Source: Cytophagaceae bacterium (GTDB lineage Bacteria > Bacteroidota > Bacteroidia > Cytophagales > Spirosomataceae). Taken from it: a DNA stretch of 10,702 bases. Each line of letters opens with the position of its first letter. Within the stretch, counting starts at the first letter, position 1. Under the pieces are notes generated by a model. The model did no database searches and had not been told where the DNA came from. It was given only the letters and a program-made list of their open reading frames with translations. The translations under genes were made by a program, and so were the position numbers. The DNA is taken from assembly GCA_027485075.1 (NCBI GenBank), contig JAIXRT010000114.1, positions 1-10,702 of the forward strand, given 5' to 3'. Shown here piece after piece: positions 1 through 7,411 of this stretch.

Positions 1-109
1 CAAACGAAGGAACAATTGGTTTTTCAGCCCAGGTGAATTGAGGGATAAAATCAGCCCATATACGAGCATCTTCCCCAAAACCATGTAAAAATACGAGCTG
101 GCCCGACAT
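1..109 (-). CDS. Alpha/beta hydrolase, N-terminal fragment (cut by window edge)
   Basis: An open frame begins with ATG at 109-107 and runs off the left edge after 36 codons. The visible protein starts MSGQLVFLHGFGED. A first beta strand followed by the HG motif (residues 9-10) and a GxxED turn is the typical start of an alpha/beta hydrolase, where this loop forms the oxyanion hole. There is no signal peptide, so a cytoplasmic enzyme is likely. The catalytic Ser, Asp and His lie outside the window, so the substrate cannot be given. It starts 4 nt after the stop of the 121-residue membrane protein and is probably the last visible gene of the clp cluster. No Shine-Dalgarno sequence is seen, and no in-frame ATG lies just upstream. 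The family call is fairly firm and the specific function is unknown. Confidence 0.75.
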   Translation of the reverse strand, partial: MSGQLVFLHGFGEDARIWADFIPQFTWAEKPIVPSF

Positions 110-113
110 ATAC

Positions 114-479
114 TTAGTAGGTATGCAGCAAGCCGACAATCGTGAATCCGAGGCCAATGAGTGCAGCGATTCCACCTACTACGCTGATACCTACGATACT
201 GAGCACGGCGCCGATGGCCAACAAAAATAGACCAATTTTTAATTTGGAATCCATCCGATGAACCTCATCCCGCACATCTGCTTTGATGACTTTTCGTGCT
301 TGTCTAATTTCTTTTTTAACGCTAGCAACTCGTTTTGTGTGCTTAACCTCTTGAGCGGGCGCGACAACGGTGGGAGTTGTAACTTCAGGTGTAGCCACTT
401 GCAATGCGCCAGTAGGCTGATTTTCTGAAACAAACGAACTAGAGATGGCTAAAATAGCCAATAGAATAAAAGCTTTCAT
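114..479 (-). CDS. Small secreted or membrane protein of unknown function (121 aa)
   Basis: I do not recognise this protein. It begins with a short Sec-type signal (MKAFILLAILAISSSF, residues 1-16). A Thr/Pro/Val-rich stretch follows (about 22-43), then a strongly basic helix-prone segment with alternating Lys/Arg and Glu/Asp (about 46-80). The C-terminus has two closely spaced hydrophobic stretches rich in Gly, Ile and Val (about 81-98 and 101-119), likely a membrane hairpin. There are no cysteines, and no catalytic motif is visible. The gene starts 5 nt after the clpX stop and ends 4 nt before the alpha/beta hydrolase start, so co-transcription with clpP-clpX is likely. The frame is real: it has a plausible signal peptide and tight operon spacing, and the overlapping ORF in another frame has no such features. 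An envelope role is inferred from the topology only. Confidence 0.7.
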   Translation of the reverse strand: MKAFILLAILAISSSFVSENQPTGALQVATPEVTTPTVVAPAQEVKHTKRVASVKKEIRQARKVIKADVRDEVHRMDSKLKIGLFLLAIGAVLSIVGISVVGGIAALIGLGFTIVGLLHTY

Positions 480-484
480 AAGGT

Positions 485-1726
485 TTAAGCGACAACTTTC
501 ATTTGATGAAAAACGGTACGTTCAAATTTCGATTTGGCATAGGCTAAATCGACTTTAAAATCCTTCAAATCAGTTTGAGAAGGGATTTCAAACATGGCAT
601 CTGTCATGATGGCTTCCATGATGGACCGCAAACCACGTGCTCCTAATTTAAATTGCATGGCTTGTTCTACGATATAAACTAAGGCATCCTTTGAGAAAGA
701 TAATGACACATTTTCCATGTCAAAAAGTTTCTCATATTGCTTGATAAGCGCATTTTTAGGTTCTGTCAAAATGGAAAGTAATGCTTTCTCATCTAATGGA
801 TTTAAGAAGGTAACCACCGGCAGACGACCTAATAATTCAGGAATTAATCCAAACGACTTTAAATCCTGCGCGGATACATACTTCATAATCTGATCTTTCT
901 CAAACGACTCGTGGAACGTATCGTCTCCTGAAAAACCAATCGGGCGGGAGTTTAAGCGCTTCGCAATGTGACGATCAATTCCATCAAACGCCCCTCCACA
1001 GATAAACAGAATATTTTCTGTATTGACCGCGATCATTTTCTGATCTGGATGCTTACGACCTCCTTGCGGCGGAACATTCACAATCGAACCTTCTAATAAT
1101 TTCAACAAGGCTTGTTGGACCCCTTCACCTGACACATCCCGCGTAATCGACGGATTGTCTGACTTCCGGGCAATTTTATCAATCTCGTCAATGAAGACAA
1201 TGCCACATTCGGCCTTTTCCACATCGTAATTGGCCGCTTGTAATAGGCGCGTTAATATCGTCTCTACATCTTCACCTACGTAACCTGCTTCTGTAATTAC
1301 GGTCGCATCAGCGATGCAAAAAGGAACTTGTAATTTCTGAGCAAGTGTACGAGCCAGGTATGTTTTTCCAGTTCCAGTTTCACCGACCATCAAGATGTTT
1401 GATTTCTCAATCTTCACATCATCGGCGGCAGGCGTCTGCATCAAACGCTTGTAGTGATTATACACCGCCACGGATAAATGGCGTTTGGCTTCCTCTTGAC
1501 CGATCACATATTCATCTAAATAAGCTTTCAAATCCTTTGGTTTAACCAATTCGAACTGTTGGTTCCCTGGTTTATGCGCCTTGGAAGCCGCACCCATTTC
1601 GTCTTTGATTACTTCGTATCCTTGCTGCAAACAGGTATCACAGATATGGCCATCGATTCCCGAAAGAAGAATACCCACCTCATTTTTTGCCCGTCCACAA
1701 AAGGAACAACTTGCTTTCTTAGCCAT
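485..1726 (-). CDS. clpX: ClpX, ATP-dependent unfoldase subunit of the ClpXP protease
   Basis: A hexameric AAA+ unfoldase that recognises tagged or damaged proteins, unfolds them with ATP and feeds them into ClpP in the cytoplasm. The 413 residues match the usual ClpX length. The N-terminal zinc-binding domain has Cys7, Cys10, Cys29 and Cys32. The Walker A motif is GETGTGKT (115-122; many ClpX have GPTGSGKT). The pore loop is GYVG (148-151), Walker B is IVFIDEID (176-183), and the RKH substrate loop is at 224-226. The IGF loop that docks on ClpP is at 263-265, the likely arginine finger is Arg301 in LLGRLP, and sensor 2 is GAR (362-364). All key residues are present. The gene starts 6 nt after the clpP stop, so both are made from one transcript. 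The start is fixed by the zinc-finger N-terminus [11 protein letters not shown]. Confidence 0.98.
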   Translation of the reverse strand: MAKKASCSFCGRAKNEVGILLSGIDGHICDTCLQQGYEVIKDEMGAASKAHKPGNQQFELVKPKDLKAYLDEYVIGQEEAKRHLSVAVYNHYKRLMQTPAADDVKIEKSNILMVGETGTGKTYLARTLAQKLQVPFCIADATVITEAGYVGEDVETILTRLLQAANYDVEKAECGIVFIDEIDKIARKSDNPSITRDVSGEGVQQALLKLLEGSIVNVPPQGGRKHPDQKMIAVNTENILFICGGAFDGIDRHIAKRLNSRPIGFSGDDTFHESFEKDQIMKYVSAQDLKSFGLIPELLGRLPVVTFLNPLDEKALLSILTEPKNALIKQYEKLFDMENVSLSFSKDALVYIVEQAMQFKLGARGLRSIMEAIMTDAMFEIPSQTDLKDFKVDLAYAKSKFERTVFHQMKVVA

Positions 1727-1732
1727 CTTTAT

Positions 1733-2440
1733 TTACACCGTACGCGTTAAAATCTCATCAATCAAACCGTATTCTTTGGCCTCAGCTGCTTTCATCCAGT
1801 AGTCACGATCAGAATCACGCTCGATTTCTTCAAATGATTTACCTGAATGCTTGGCTAAAATGTCGTATAATTCTTGACGAATTTTGACGATTTCACGCGC
1901 AGTGATTTCGATATCACGCGATTGACCTTGTGCTCCACCAGATGGCTGGTGAATCATCACACGCGCATGCTCTAAGGCAGAACGCTTTCCAGCTGCACCA
2001 CCTGCTAACAAAACAGCTCCCATGGAAGCAGCAAGTGAAGTACAAACCGTAGCTACCTCTGGACGAATGTAATTCATGGTATCGTAAATCCCTAAACCTG
2101 CGTATACAGATCCACCTGGGCTATTAATGTACATGACAATGTCTTTTTTGGCATCGGTAGATTCCATAAATAACAATTGTGCCACGATGATATTGGCCAT
2201 GTAATCATCTACAGGAACTCCCATAAAAATGATACGATCCATGATTAAACGAGAAAATACATCGATTTGAGCGAAACGCATCGGGCGCTCCTCAATGATG
2301 TATTGTGTCATGTCGTCGATTTGATGCATCGGTCGGCTACCAATGCTATTCATATATTGATCCACTGCCAAACCGTTTAAGCCACGGTGATGAACAGCAT
2401 ATTTACGAAACTCTTCGCCAGTCAATTCTTTTGGGTACAT
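1733..2440 (-). CDS. clpP: ClpP, ATP-dependent Clp protease proteolytic subunit
   Basis: The serine peptidase chamber of ClpXP. The catalytic triad is Ser139 (in AASMGA), His164 (in MIHQP) and Asp213. The Ser-His and Ser-Asp spacings of 25 and 74 residues equal those of E. coli ClpP. The substrate-binding strand NSPGGSV lies at 106-112, and the handle region [13 protein letters not shown] at 167-179. At 235 residues it is longer than the roughly 195-210 of many ClpPs. About 45 residues precede the conserved YIIEERPM...QIDVFSRL segment (from 47). The extension contains [10 protein letters not shown] (11-20), which I associate from memory with Bacteroidota ClpPs, so the ATG at 2440 is kept. An internal start at Met30 is possible, and part of the extension may be removed as a propeptide. 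A terminator separates it from tig upstream, and clpX follows after 6 nt. Confidence 0.97.
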   Translation of the reverse strand: MYPKELTGEEFRKYAVHHRGLNGLAVDQYMNSIGSRPMHQIDDMTQYIIEERPMRFAQIDVFSRLIMDRIIFMGVPVDDYMANIIVAQLLFMESTDAKKDIVMYINSPGGSVYAGLGIYDTMNYIRPEVATVCTSLAASMGAVLLAGGAAGKRSALEHARVMIHQPSGGAQGQSRDIEITAREIVKIRQELYDILAKHSGKSFEEIERDSDRDYWMKAAEAKEYGLIDEILTRTV

Positions 2441-2459
2441 ATCTGGATAGTTTTAAAAT

Positions 2460-2467
2460 CAAATTTA
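2460..2467 (-). promoter_or_regulatory. Candidate -7 element for clpP-clpX
   Basis: The minus strand reads TAAATTTG, matching the Bacteroidota -7 consensus TAnnTTTG. It lies about 20 nt before the clpP ATG and downstream of the tig terminator, where a separate clp promoter would be expected. No clean TTTG -33 box is present at the right distance; the best is TTTA 21 nt upstream. The predicted leader is only about a dozen nt and holds no Shine-Dalgarno sequence. Confidence 0.4.
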
Positions 2468-2520
2468 AAATATTTTCACGTCTAAAGCTAAACACCAAAA
2501 CGGATTATCTTGTTCACAGA

Positions 2521-2545
2521 AAACCCCGTAATTTACGGGGCTCTC
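2521..2545 (-). terminator. Intrinsic terminator after tig
   Basis: The inverted repeat CCCCGTAA/TTACGGGG (2524-2531 with 2533-2540) forms a GC-rich stem. In the minus direction it is followed by TTTTC. It lies about 30 nt past the tig stop and before clpP, so tig mRNA probably ends here at least in part. The T run is short, so read-through into clpP-clpX is possible. Confidence 0.75.
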
Positions 2546-2569
2546 ACTCTAGATTATAAATCGGCTAAA

Positions 2570-3910
2570 TTATAGCGCTGCTGCAATCTCCTTGAATTTC
2601 TCCACGTCGATTTTCGAAACCTTGTGCGGAATATTCGCCACAATGGCACTCGATACTTTATCAGCAAATGCCTGATTGTACAAGTTCATGAAGTTGTCAC
2701 CTTTAGATTTATCGCTCAAGTAACCCATGGCGATTTTCTCAATCATTTCCTCAATGCCCGGTTGATCCGAAGATAAATAGCCACCAAACTGCTGACGTAC
2801 CATATCTTTCGCTTTTTCAACCACCTCTGGATATTCAACTTTTACATCAAATTTCGCAGCGATTTCGTTCTTGATTAAGTTCCAGCGGATATCACGTTTC
2901 ACATTATCGAAATCTTGATCAATTTGCTCCGGCGTAAATTTACCTTCATTAATACGAATTAACCAGGTACGCAAGAATTCTTCTGGAAGATCAATTTTAA
3001 CATTTTCGATCAAGGCTTTTTCCGCATCGATACGTAATAAGTAATTTGCTTCACGTGCATAATTTTCAGAAACAATTTTCTCAACTTCAATTAAGAACGT
3101 TTTTTCATCTGTTGCTTTACCAGGTCCTAATACTTTATCAAAGAAGGCTACATTCATCTCAGCTGGAACCTGACGTGTAATGTCTTCCACAACGAAGGAC
3201 ACATCGCCTTTCAAATCAGCCACTTCATCTTCTTTTTTGCCTGTAGCTAAAGCCAATGACTTCGCGTCTACAAAAACTTTATCAATCGCAAAATTCAACG
3301 TATCGTCTTTCTTTGCACCAAGAAATATCTTTTTTGATTTGTCTTGAATCGCGTGCATTGGGATAGCTGATTTCTCAACCCAGTCACCTTGGGTGAATGT
3401 TCCGAATACTAAATCACGATCTTCCACTGCATCTGGGTGTGTTTGCTCGCCGAATTGCTTCTTTAAGTTTTCAACCGTCTCGGCAATCTCCTTCTTATCC
3501 GCTTTGATTTCGTACGACTTAATTTCTTTCATCTTCGCCAAGTCAACCTTGAAATCCGAGTGAAAACCTAAGTCATAATGAAATGTAAATTCAGTATCCT
3601 TTTCCCAATCGATTGAATCCGCTTCGTCTACTGCAGGAAGTGGTTCACCTACTAAGTTCAATTTATTTTCTTTGATGTAATCACTCACCGCATGGCCTAA
3701 TTCGTGATTAATTTCATCCACTATTGCCGACTGACCATACAATTTTTTAATCAAAGTTGCCGGAACCATACCCGGACGAAAGCCCTTGATCGACGCTTTC
3801 TTGCGATAGTCTTTCAATTTTGCTTCAACTTTCTCTTTGTAATCAGCCTCAGTTACAACAACGGTCAACCGACCTTGTAAATCACTTGCTTTATTTAGTG
3901 AAATGTTCAT
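2570..3910 (-). CDS. tig: Trigger factor, ribosome-associated chaperone
   Basis: The chaperone that sits at the ribosome tunnel exit and shields nascent chains. The N-terminal ribosome-binding domain (about 1-115) carries the signature GFRPGMVP at 43-50, whose Phe-Arg loop contacts ribosomal protein L23. The middle part (about 150-248) is in the position of the FKBP-type PPIase domain but is divergent; I cannot identify the usual FKBP aromatic pocket there, so isomerase activity is doubtful. The rest (about 250-446) is a long, charged, helix-rich segment fitting the substrate-cradling C-terminal domain. The length of 446 residues is normal. The N-terminus MNISLNKASDLQGRL supports the ATG at 3910. 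It lies upstream of clpP-clpX, a common bacterial order. A terminator separates it from tRNA-Leu, and no convincing promoter fits in the remaining 30 nt. Confidence 0.95.
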   Translation of the reverse strand: MNISLNKASDLQGRLTVVVTEADYKEKVEAKLKDYRKKASIKGFRPGMVPATLIKKLYGQSAIVDEINHELGHAVSDYIKENKLNLVGEPLPAVDEADSIDWEKDTEFTFHYDLGFHSDFKVDLAKMKEIKSYEIKADKKEIAETVENLKKQFGEQTHPDAVEDRDLVFGTFTQGDWVEKSAIPMHAIQDKSKKIFLGAKKDDTLNFAIDKVFVDAKSLALATGKKEDEVADLKGDVSFVVEDITRQVPAEMNVAFFDKVLGPGKATDEKTFLIEVEKIVSENYAREANYLLRIDAEKALIENVKIDLPEEFLRTWLIRINEGKFTPEQIDQDFDNVKRDIRWNLIKNEIAAKFDVKVEYPEVVEKAKDMVRQQFGGYLSSDQPGIEEMIEKIAMGYLSDKSKGDNFMNLYNQAFADKVSSAIVANIPHKVSKIDVEKFKEIAAAL

Positions 3911-3934
3911 ATAGAATTGTTTGTTTTATCAATT

Positions 3935-3971
3935 AAAAAAAGCCCTCAAAAACCTATCGGTGTTGAGGGCT
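3935..3971 (-). terminator. Intrinsic terminator after tRNA-Leu
   Basis: A perfect 9-bp stem AGCCCTCAA/TTGAGGGCT (3941-3949 with 3963-3971) has a 13-nt loop. In the minus direction a run of T from 3940 to 3935 follows. It begins 5 nt after the tRNA CCA end and sits about 25 nt before the tig ATG. This is a textbook intrinsic terminator for the tRNA transcript. Confidence 0.88.
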
Positions 3972-3976
3972 TGCCT

Positions 3977-4061
3977 TGGTACGGGTGGAGGGACTCGAAC
4001 CCCCATGCCTCGCGGCGCCAGATCCTAAGTCTGGTATGTCTACCAATTCCACCACACCCGC
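3977..4061 (-). tRNA. tRNA-Leu (anticodon UAG)
   Basis: An 85-nt class II tRNA that includes the encoded CCA. The acceptor stem is GCGGGTG with CACCCGT, discriminator A73, then CCA at 3979-3977. The anticodon stem CCAGA/TCTGG encloses the loop CTTAGGA, giving anticodon TAG at 4027-4025, which reads CUA and by wobble other CUN leucine codons. The long variable arm (GCC-GCGA-GGC) and the T loop TTCGAGT confirm tRNA-Leu. The first acceptor pair is a G1-U72 wobble rather than Watson-Crick. It has its own promoter and terminator. Confidence 0.97.
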
Positions 4062-4074
4062 GTAATTTGGAGTG

Positions 4075-4106
4075 CAAAGGTAATCAGCAAAACTTATTAT
4101 TCCAAA
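4075..4106 (-). promoter_or_regulatory. Bacteroidota-type promoter of tRNA-Leu
   Basis: The minus strand has TTTG (4106-4103), a 20-nt spacer and TACCTTTG (4082-4075). This matches the -33 TTTG / -7 TAnnTTTG consensus of the Bacteroidota housekeeping sigma factor. A start about 7 nt downstream would fall near 4068, some 7 nt before the mature tRNA 5' end. It is the clearest promoter in the window. Confidence 0.85.
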
Positions 4107-4145
4107 GGTGTTTCGTAAATAATCTAATCAATAAACATTTTGTGT

Positions 4146-4153
4146 TATTTTTG
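4146..4153 (+). promoter_or_regulatory. Candidate -7 element for the symporter/MBOAT unit
   Basis: TATTTTTG matches TAnnTTTG and lies 18 nt before the ATG of the 38-residue peptide. It is divergent from the tRNA-Leu promoter. No TTTG is found at the expected -33 position, so activity may be weak or need an activator. The predicted leader is about 12 nt. Confidence 0.4.
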
Positions 4154-4171
4154 ACTTCTTAATAAAAACCT

Positions 4172-4288
4172 ATGTCTGCTCAGCAAGAAGAATCACAGCC
4201 TAATTGGCGCACCTGGTACCTCGTTTTAGGCGCATTTCTATTGAGCATTATCCTATTTTTCATCGGTTTTTCCGCACATTTTAGCTAA
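4172..4288 (+). CDS. 38-residue single-pass membrane peptide
   Basis: A complete frame from ATG at 4172 to TAA at 4286-4288 encodes 38 residues. A short polar N-terminus (MSAQQEESQP) is followed by NWRTWYLVLG and a hydrophobic helix (about 15-34), ending HFS. The Trp/Arg/Trp/Tyr belt before the helix suggests an N-in single-pass inner-membrane peptide. Its stop is 3 nt before the symporter start, and it sits just behind a candidate -7 element, so it is probably the first gene of that operon. Short WxxWY-type membrane peptides beside SSS transporters are, to my recollection, seen in other Bacteroidota. A role as a small subunit or assembly factor of the symporter is inferred. No catalytic motif is visible. 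Confidence 0.7.
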   Translation: MSAQQEESQPNWRTWYLVLGAFLLSIILFFIGFSAHFS

Positions 4289-4291
4289 GCC

Positions 4292-5980
4292 ATGCACCTA
4301 CTCGACTGGATTATATTAGTGTTGACAATCGGCGGAATCGTGGCGTATGGAAGCTGGAGGGGCCAACAAACCAAACAGTCTTTGCAGGGATTTTTACTTG
4401 CCGACCGGGAATTACCTTGGTATCATGTGTTGCTTTCTGTTATGGCGACGCAGGCTTCCGCGATAACATTTTTGTCCGCACCAGGCCAAGCCTATACAGA
4501 TGGCATGCGATTCGTACAATTCTATTTGGGATTACCCATCGCCATGATTGTTTTGTCCGTAACGTTCATTCCGAATTATTACCGACTCAAAGTTTACACT
4601 GCCTATCAGTTTTTAGAAAAAAGATTTGACTCGAAAACCCGCGTTTTAACCAGTTTATTATTTTTAATTCCACGCGCACTTTCTACCGGCGTTACCATTG
4701 CTGCTCCATCCATTATCCTGTCCATTTTAGTAGGCTGGGATTTAACTTGGACCAATACCTTGACAGCTGCACTCGTAACCACCTATTGTATGTTGGGCGG
4801 TTCCAAAGCCATTTCCTACACCCAAATGCTCCAAATGTCGGTGGTTTTGGCTGGCATGGTCTTGGCTGCCGTGCTCATTATTTATCAGTTACCTCCTGAA
4901 ATCGGCGTCAAACAGTCGCTCCAAATTGCGGGTAAAATGGGTAAGATCAATTTGATTGATTGGAAATTTGATTTGAATAATCGCTACAATATTTGGTCAG
5001 GTATCATTGGCGGCTTCTTTTTACAGCTCTCCTATTTCGGTACGGACCAAAGCCAAGTGGGCCGTTACCTCTCCGGACAATCTGCTACACAAAGCAGAAA
5101 AGGCTTGCTGCTGAATGGCTTTCTAAAAATCCCCATGCAATTCTTCATTTTACTGGTGGGTATTTTCGTTTTTATCTTTTATCAGTTTCATGAGCCACCG
5201 ATGTTTTTCAATAAAAACACGGAGGCGGTTTGGGTGAAGCAGGCCGATGCGAAGCAAATCAATCAAGAGAAAACGGCTTTATTTGAAGCCAAGAAAAAGG
5301 CCGAATTAGCCTTAGTCAATGCCATTGAAAATAATCCGACTGCGGTAGCGCCCTTAAAAAATGAGATTAACTCGTTGCATGACCGCCAAATGAAACTGCG
5401 CGAAGCCGCAGTTTCCTCCATGGAGAAGTCGGCCGTTTCCTTTGAACCCAATGACACCAATTACATTTTCTTAACCTATATCATCGATCATTTACCCATA
5501 GGCATCATTGGATTTTTGATAGCCATGATTTTATTATCGTCTATGGGATCGATGGCATCTGCATTTGGTTCGTTGACCTCGACCAGCATGGTCGATGTGT
5601 ATCAGCGATTTGTCAATCCCGAGGCAAGCAACAAGCATTATTGGTGGGCTTCAAAAGTAACGACTTTAGGTTGGGGGATTTTGTGTTTAATTGTGGCTCA
5701 TTTTGCAACCAATATGGGCAGTTTGATTGAAGTGGTCAACATTCTTGGTTCGTGGTTTTACGGGACGATACTGGGTATATTCTTGTGTGCCTTTTATTTA
5801 CCGGCAACCGAAGGAAAGCATGTATTCTGGTCGGCATTGTTAGCTGAAATCATCGTCATTGTGGCATGGTATTATGAACTGATGGCGTTCTTGTGGTTAA
5901 ATGTGTTGGGCTGCTTATTGGTCATGATTTTTTCTATTATTTTGCAACAAATTGACCGTTTAAGGGCGCATGCTGTTTAA
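4292..5980 (+). CDS. Sodium:solute symporter (SSS/SLC5) family transporter
   Basis: An inner-membrane secondary transporter of 562 residues, fitting the sodium-coupled SSS family with its LeuT-type fold. I see about 13 hydrophobic helices. The unwound first core helix is in the region of ATQASAITFLSAPGQ (52-66). The family-typical segment GTDQSQVGRYLSGQS lies at 250-264. The Ser/Thr-rich helix SMGSMASAFGSLTSTSMVD (417-435) carries likely sodium-2 ligands. Between helices ending near 298 and starting near 391 there is a long charged loop, helix-forming at about 315-380, which makes the protein longer than many SSS members. The substrate cannot be read from sequence; sugars, inositol, organic acids and sialic acid are all possible. 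The 38-residue peptide gene ends 3 nt before it, and the MBOAT gene starts 11 nt inside its end, which suggests translational coupling. Confidence 0.92.
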   Translation: MHLLDWIILVLTIGGIVAYGSWRGQQTKQSLQGFLLADRELPWYHVLLSVMATQASAITFLSAPGQAYTDGMRFVQFYLGLPIAMIVLSVTFIPNYYRLKVYTAYQFLEKRFDSKTRVLTSLLFLIPRALSTGVTIAAPSIILSILVGWDLTWTNTLTAALVTTYCMLGGSKAISYTQMLQMSVVLAGMVLAAVLIIYQLPPEIGVKQSLQIAGKMGKINLIDWKFDLNNRYNIWSGIIGGFFLQLSYFGTDQSQVGRYLSGQSATQSRKGLLLNGFLKIPMQFFILLVGIFVFIFYQFHEPPMFFNKNTEAVWVKQADAKQINQEKTALFEAKKKAELALVNAIENNPTAVAPLKNEINSLHDRQMKLREAAVSSMEKSAVSFEPNDTNYIFLTYIIDHLPIGIIGFLIAMILLSSMGSMASAFGSLTSTSMVDVYQRFVNPEASNKHYWWASKVTTLGWGILCLIVAHFATNMGSLIEVVNILGSWFYGTILGIFLCAFYLPATEGKHVFWSALLAEIIVIVAWYYELMAFLWLNVLGCLLVMIFSIILQQIDRLRAHAV

Positions 5981-7406
5981 TTCATTTTCTTTTTTGGTAT
6001 TTCTTCCCATCGTGTACGCGCTGTTTTGGGGGGTGCATTATGCCAAAGAAATTGAAAACAAGCTTACTTGGCAGCATCTGATTTTACTTTCTGCCAGTTA
6101 TTTTTTTTACGCCTATTGGAATATTTGGTTTCTCGTACTGCTCATTTTTTCAACCAGTTTAGATTTTTATGCAGGCCAAAAAGTCGCCGATAACTCGGGG
6201 CGCTTGGGCAAAAAAACATGGTTTTGGCTGAGTATAGGTGTCAATTTTGCGCTTCTCGGCTTTTTCAAATACTACAATTTTATTGTTTCTAGTATATCAG
6301 AATTGTTCAAGACAATTGACTGGAGTTGGGAACCCACGCTCCTGTTAATCACCTTACCGGTGGGTATTTCCTTTTATACCTTTCACGGACTGTCATATGT
6401 CATAGATATTTATAAGGAACGAATCAAACCCGAAAAAGACATGTTGGTCTACGGTTTATTCGTCTGCTTCTTTCCATTATTAGTGGCAGGACCGATCGAG
6501 CGAGCTAATCATTTAATCCCTCAACTGAAGGAGGAAAAGAAGTTTAATCGAGCGCAGAGTATCTTCGGATTGCAACAGATGCTATGGGGATTTTTTAAGA
6601 AAATTGTGATTGCGGATAATTGTGCGGTGTATGTAAATCAGATATTTGGCCAACATGAATCTCTAAATTCCGCCAGTTTAATCGTAGGTGCTGTGCTGTT
6701 TTCGTTCCAAATTTATGGGGATTTTTCGGGCTATTCAGATATTGCATTAGGTACGGCGCGTCTGTTTGGTATTGAGTTACTGAACAATTTCAACTTCCCC
6801 TATTTCGCTAAAAACGTGGCTGAGTTTTGGAAGCGCTGGCATATTTCGCTCACCTCGTGGTTTAGAGACTATTTATATATTCCACTAGGTGGCAACCGTG
6901 TCTCGAAATTTCGCCGCGTCATCAATACATTAACGGTGTTTTTAGTCAGTGGTTTGTGGCATGGCGCTAGCTGGACGTATGTTTTTTGGGGATTCTTGAA
7001 TGGCTTATTTTTAGTTCCTCAGGCGGTGAGCAAACGATTTACATGGGTATCTCAATCAAAATTCGTTTCCGGCTTACGGATGTTAATGACGTTTAGTATC
7101 GTGACCATTTTCTGGGTGTTTTTTAGAGCTAAAAGCATCTCGGAGGCATTCGCGTATTTGGCGGGGATGGTCCAACACGGCGGATGGATTCCGGATATTT
7201 CGGGCAGAAAAAATCTAGTGATACTTAGTGTTCTGATTATAGGATTTATGGGGATAGAGTGGTTAGGTCGACATACCCTTAGTCCTTTGGTTCGAATCAA
7301 TGCCATCAGAAACCGCTGGGTTAAATGGACATTTTATTACAGCTTGATGGTGTTAATCATGTATTTCTACCGGGGTAACGACCAGTTTATTTACTTTCAA
7401 TTCTAA
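5970..7406 (+). CDS. Membrane-bound O-acyltransferase, AlgI-like (MBOAT)
   Basis: A 478-residue polytopic inner-membrane protein of the MBOAT family, which moves acyl (often acetyl) groups across the membrane for attachment to glycans. Clear AlgI-type marks are the N-terminus MLFNSFSFLVFLPIVY, VAGPIERANHL (172-182) and QIYGDFSGYSDIALG (247-261). The block EFWKRWHISLTSWFRDYLY (285-303) has His291, and SGLWHGASWTYVFWG (327-341) has the catalytic histidine candidate His331. The terminal sequence is IYFQF. Both conserved histidines are present and the length is normal. The ATG overlaps the symporter stop by 11 nt, and the SGNH-like gene starts 5 nt after its TAA. The partner gene suggests surface polysaccharide or peptidoglycan O-acetylation, but no polymer biosynthesis genes are in view, so the acceptor is unknown. 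Confidence 0.93.
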   Translation: MLFNSFSFLVFLPIVYALFWGVHYAKEIENKLTWQHLILLSASYFFYAYWNIWFLVLLIFSTSLDFYAGQKVADNSGRLGKKTWFWLSIGVNFALLGFFKYYNFIVSSISELFKTIDWSWEPTLLLITLPVGISFYTFHGLSYVIDIYKERIKPEKDMLVYGLFVCFFPLLVAGPIERANHLIPQLKEEKKFNRAQSIFGLQQMLWGFFKKIVIADNCAVYVNQIFGQHESLNSASLIVGAVLFSFQIYGDFSGYSDIALGTARLFGIELLNNFNFPYFAKNVAEFWKRWHISLTSWFRDYLYIPLGGNRVSKFRRVINTLTVFLVSGLWHGASWTYVFWGFLNGLFLVPQAVSKRFTWVSQSKFVSGLRMLMTFSIVTIFWVFFRAKSISEAFAYLAGMVQHGGWIPDISGRKNLVILSVLIIGFMGIEWLGRHTLSPLVRINAIRNRWVKWTFYYSLMVLIMYFYRGNDQFIYFQF

Positions 7407-7411
7407 AGACA

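Noticed and set aside
2305..2559. 84-codon plus-strand frame over the clpP start
   Set aside because: It is antisense to the clpP N-terminus and runs through the tig terminator; no support as a gene.
3917..4162. 81-codon plus-strand frame across the tRNA region
   Set aside because: It runs antisense through the tRNA-Leu terminator, the tRNA and its promoter; the translation has no plausible domain.
7052..7306. 84-codon minus-strand frame
   Set aside because: It lies antisense inside the MBOAT gene, downstream of the catalytic histidine block; no initiation signal or domain.
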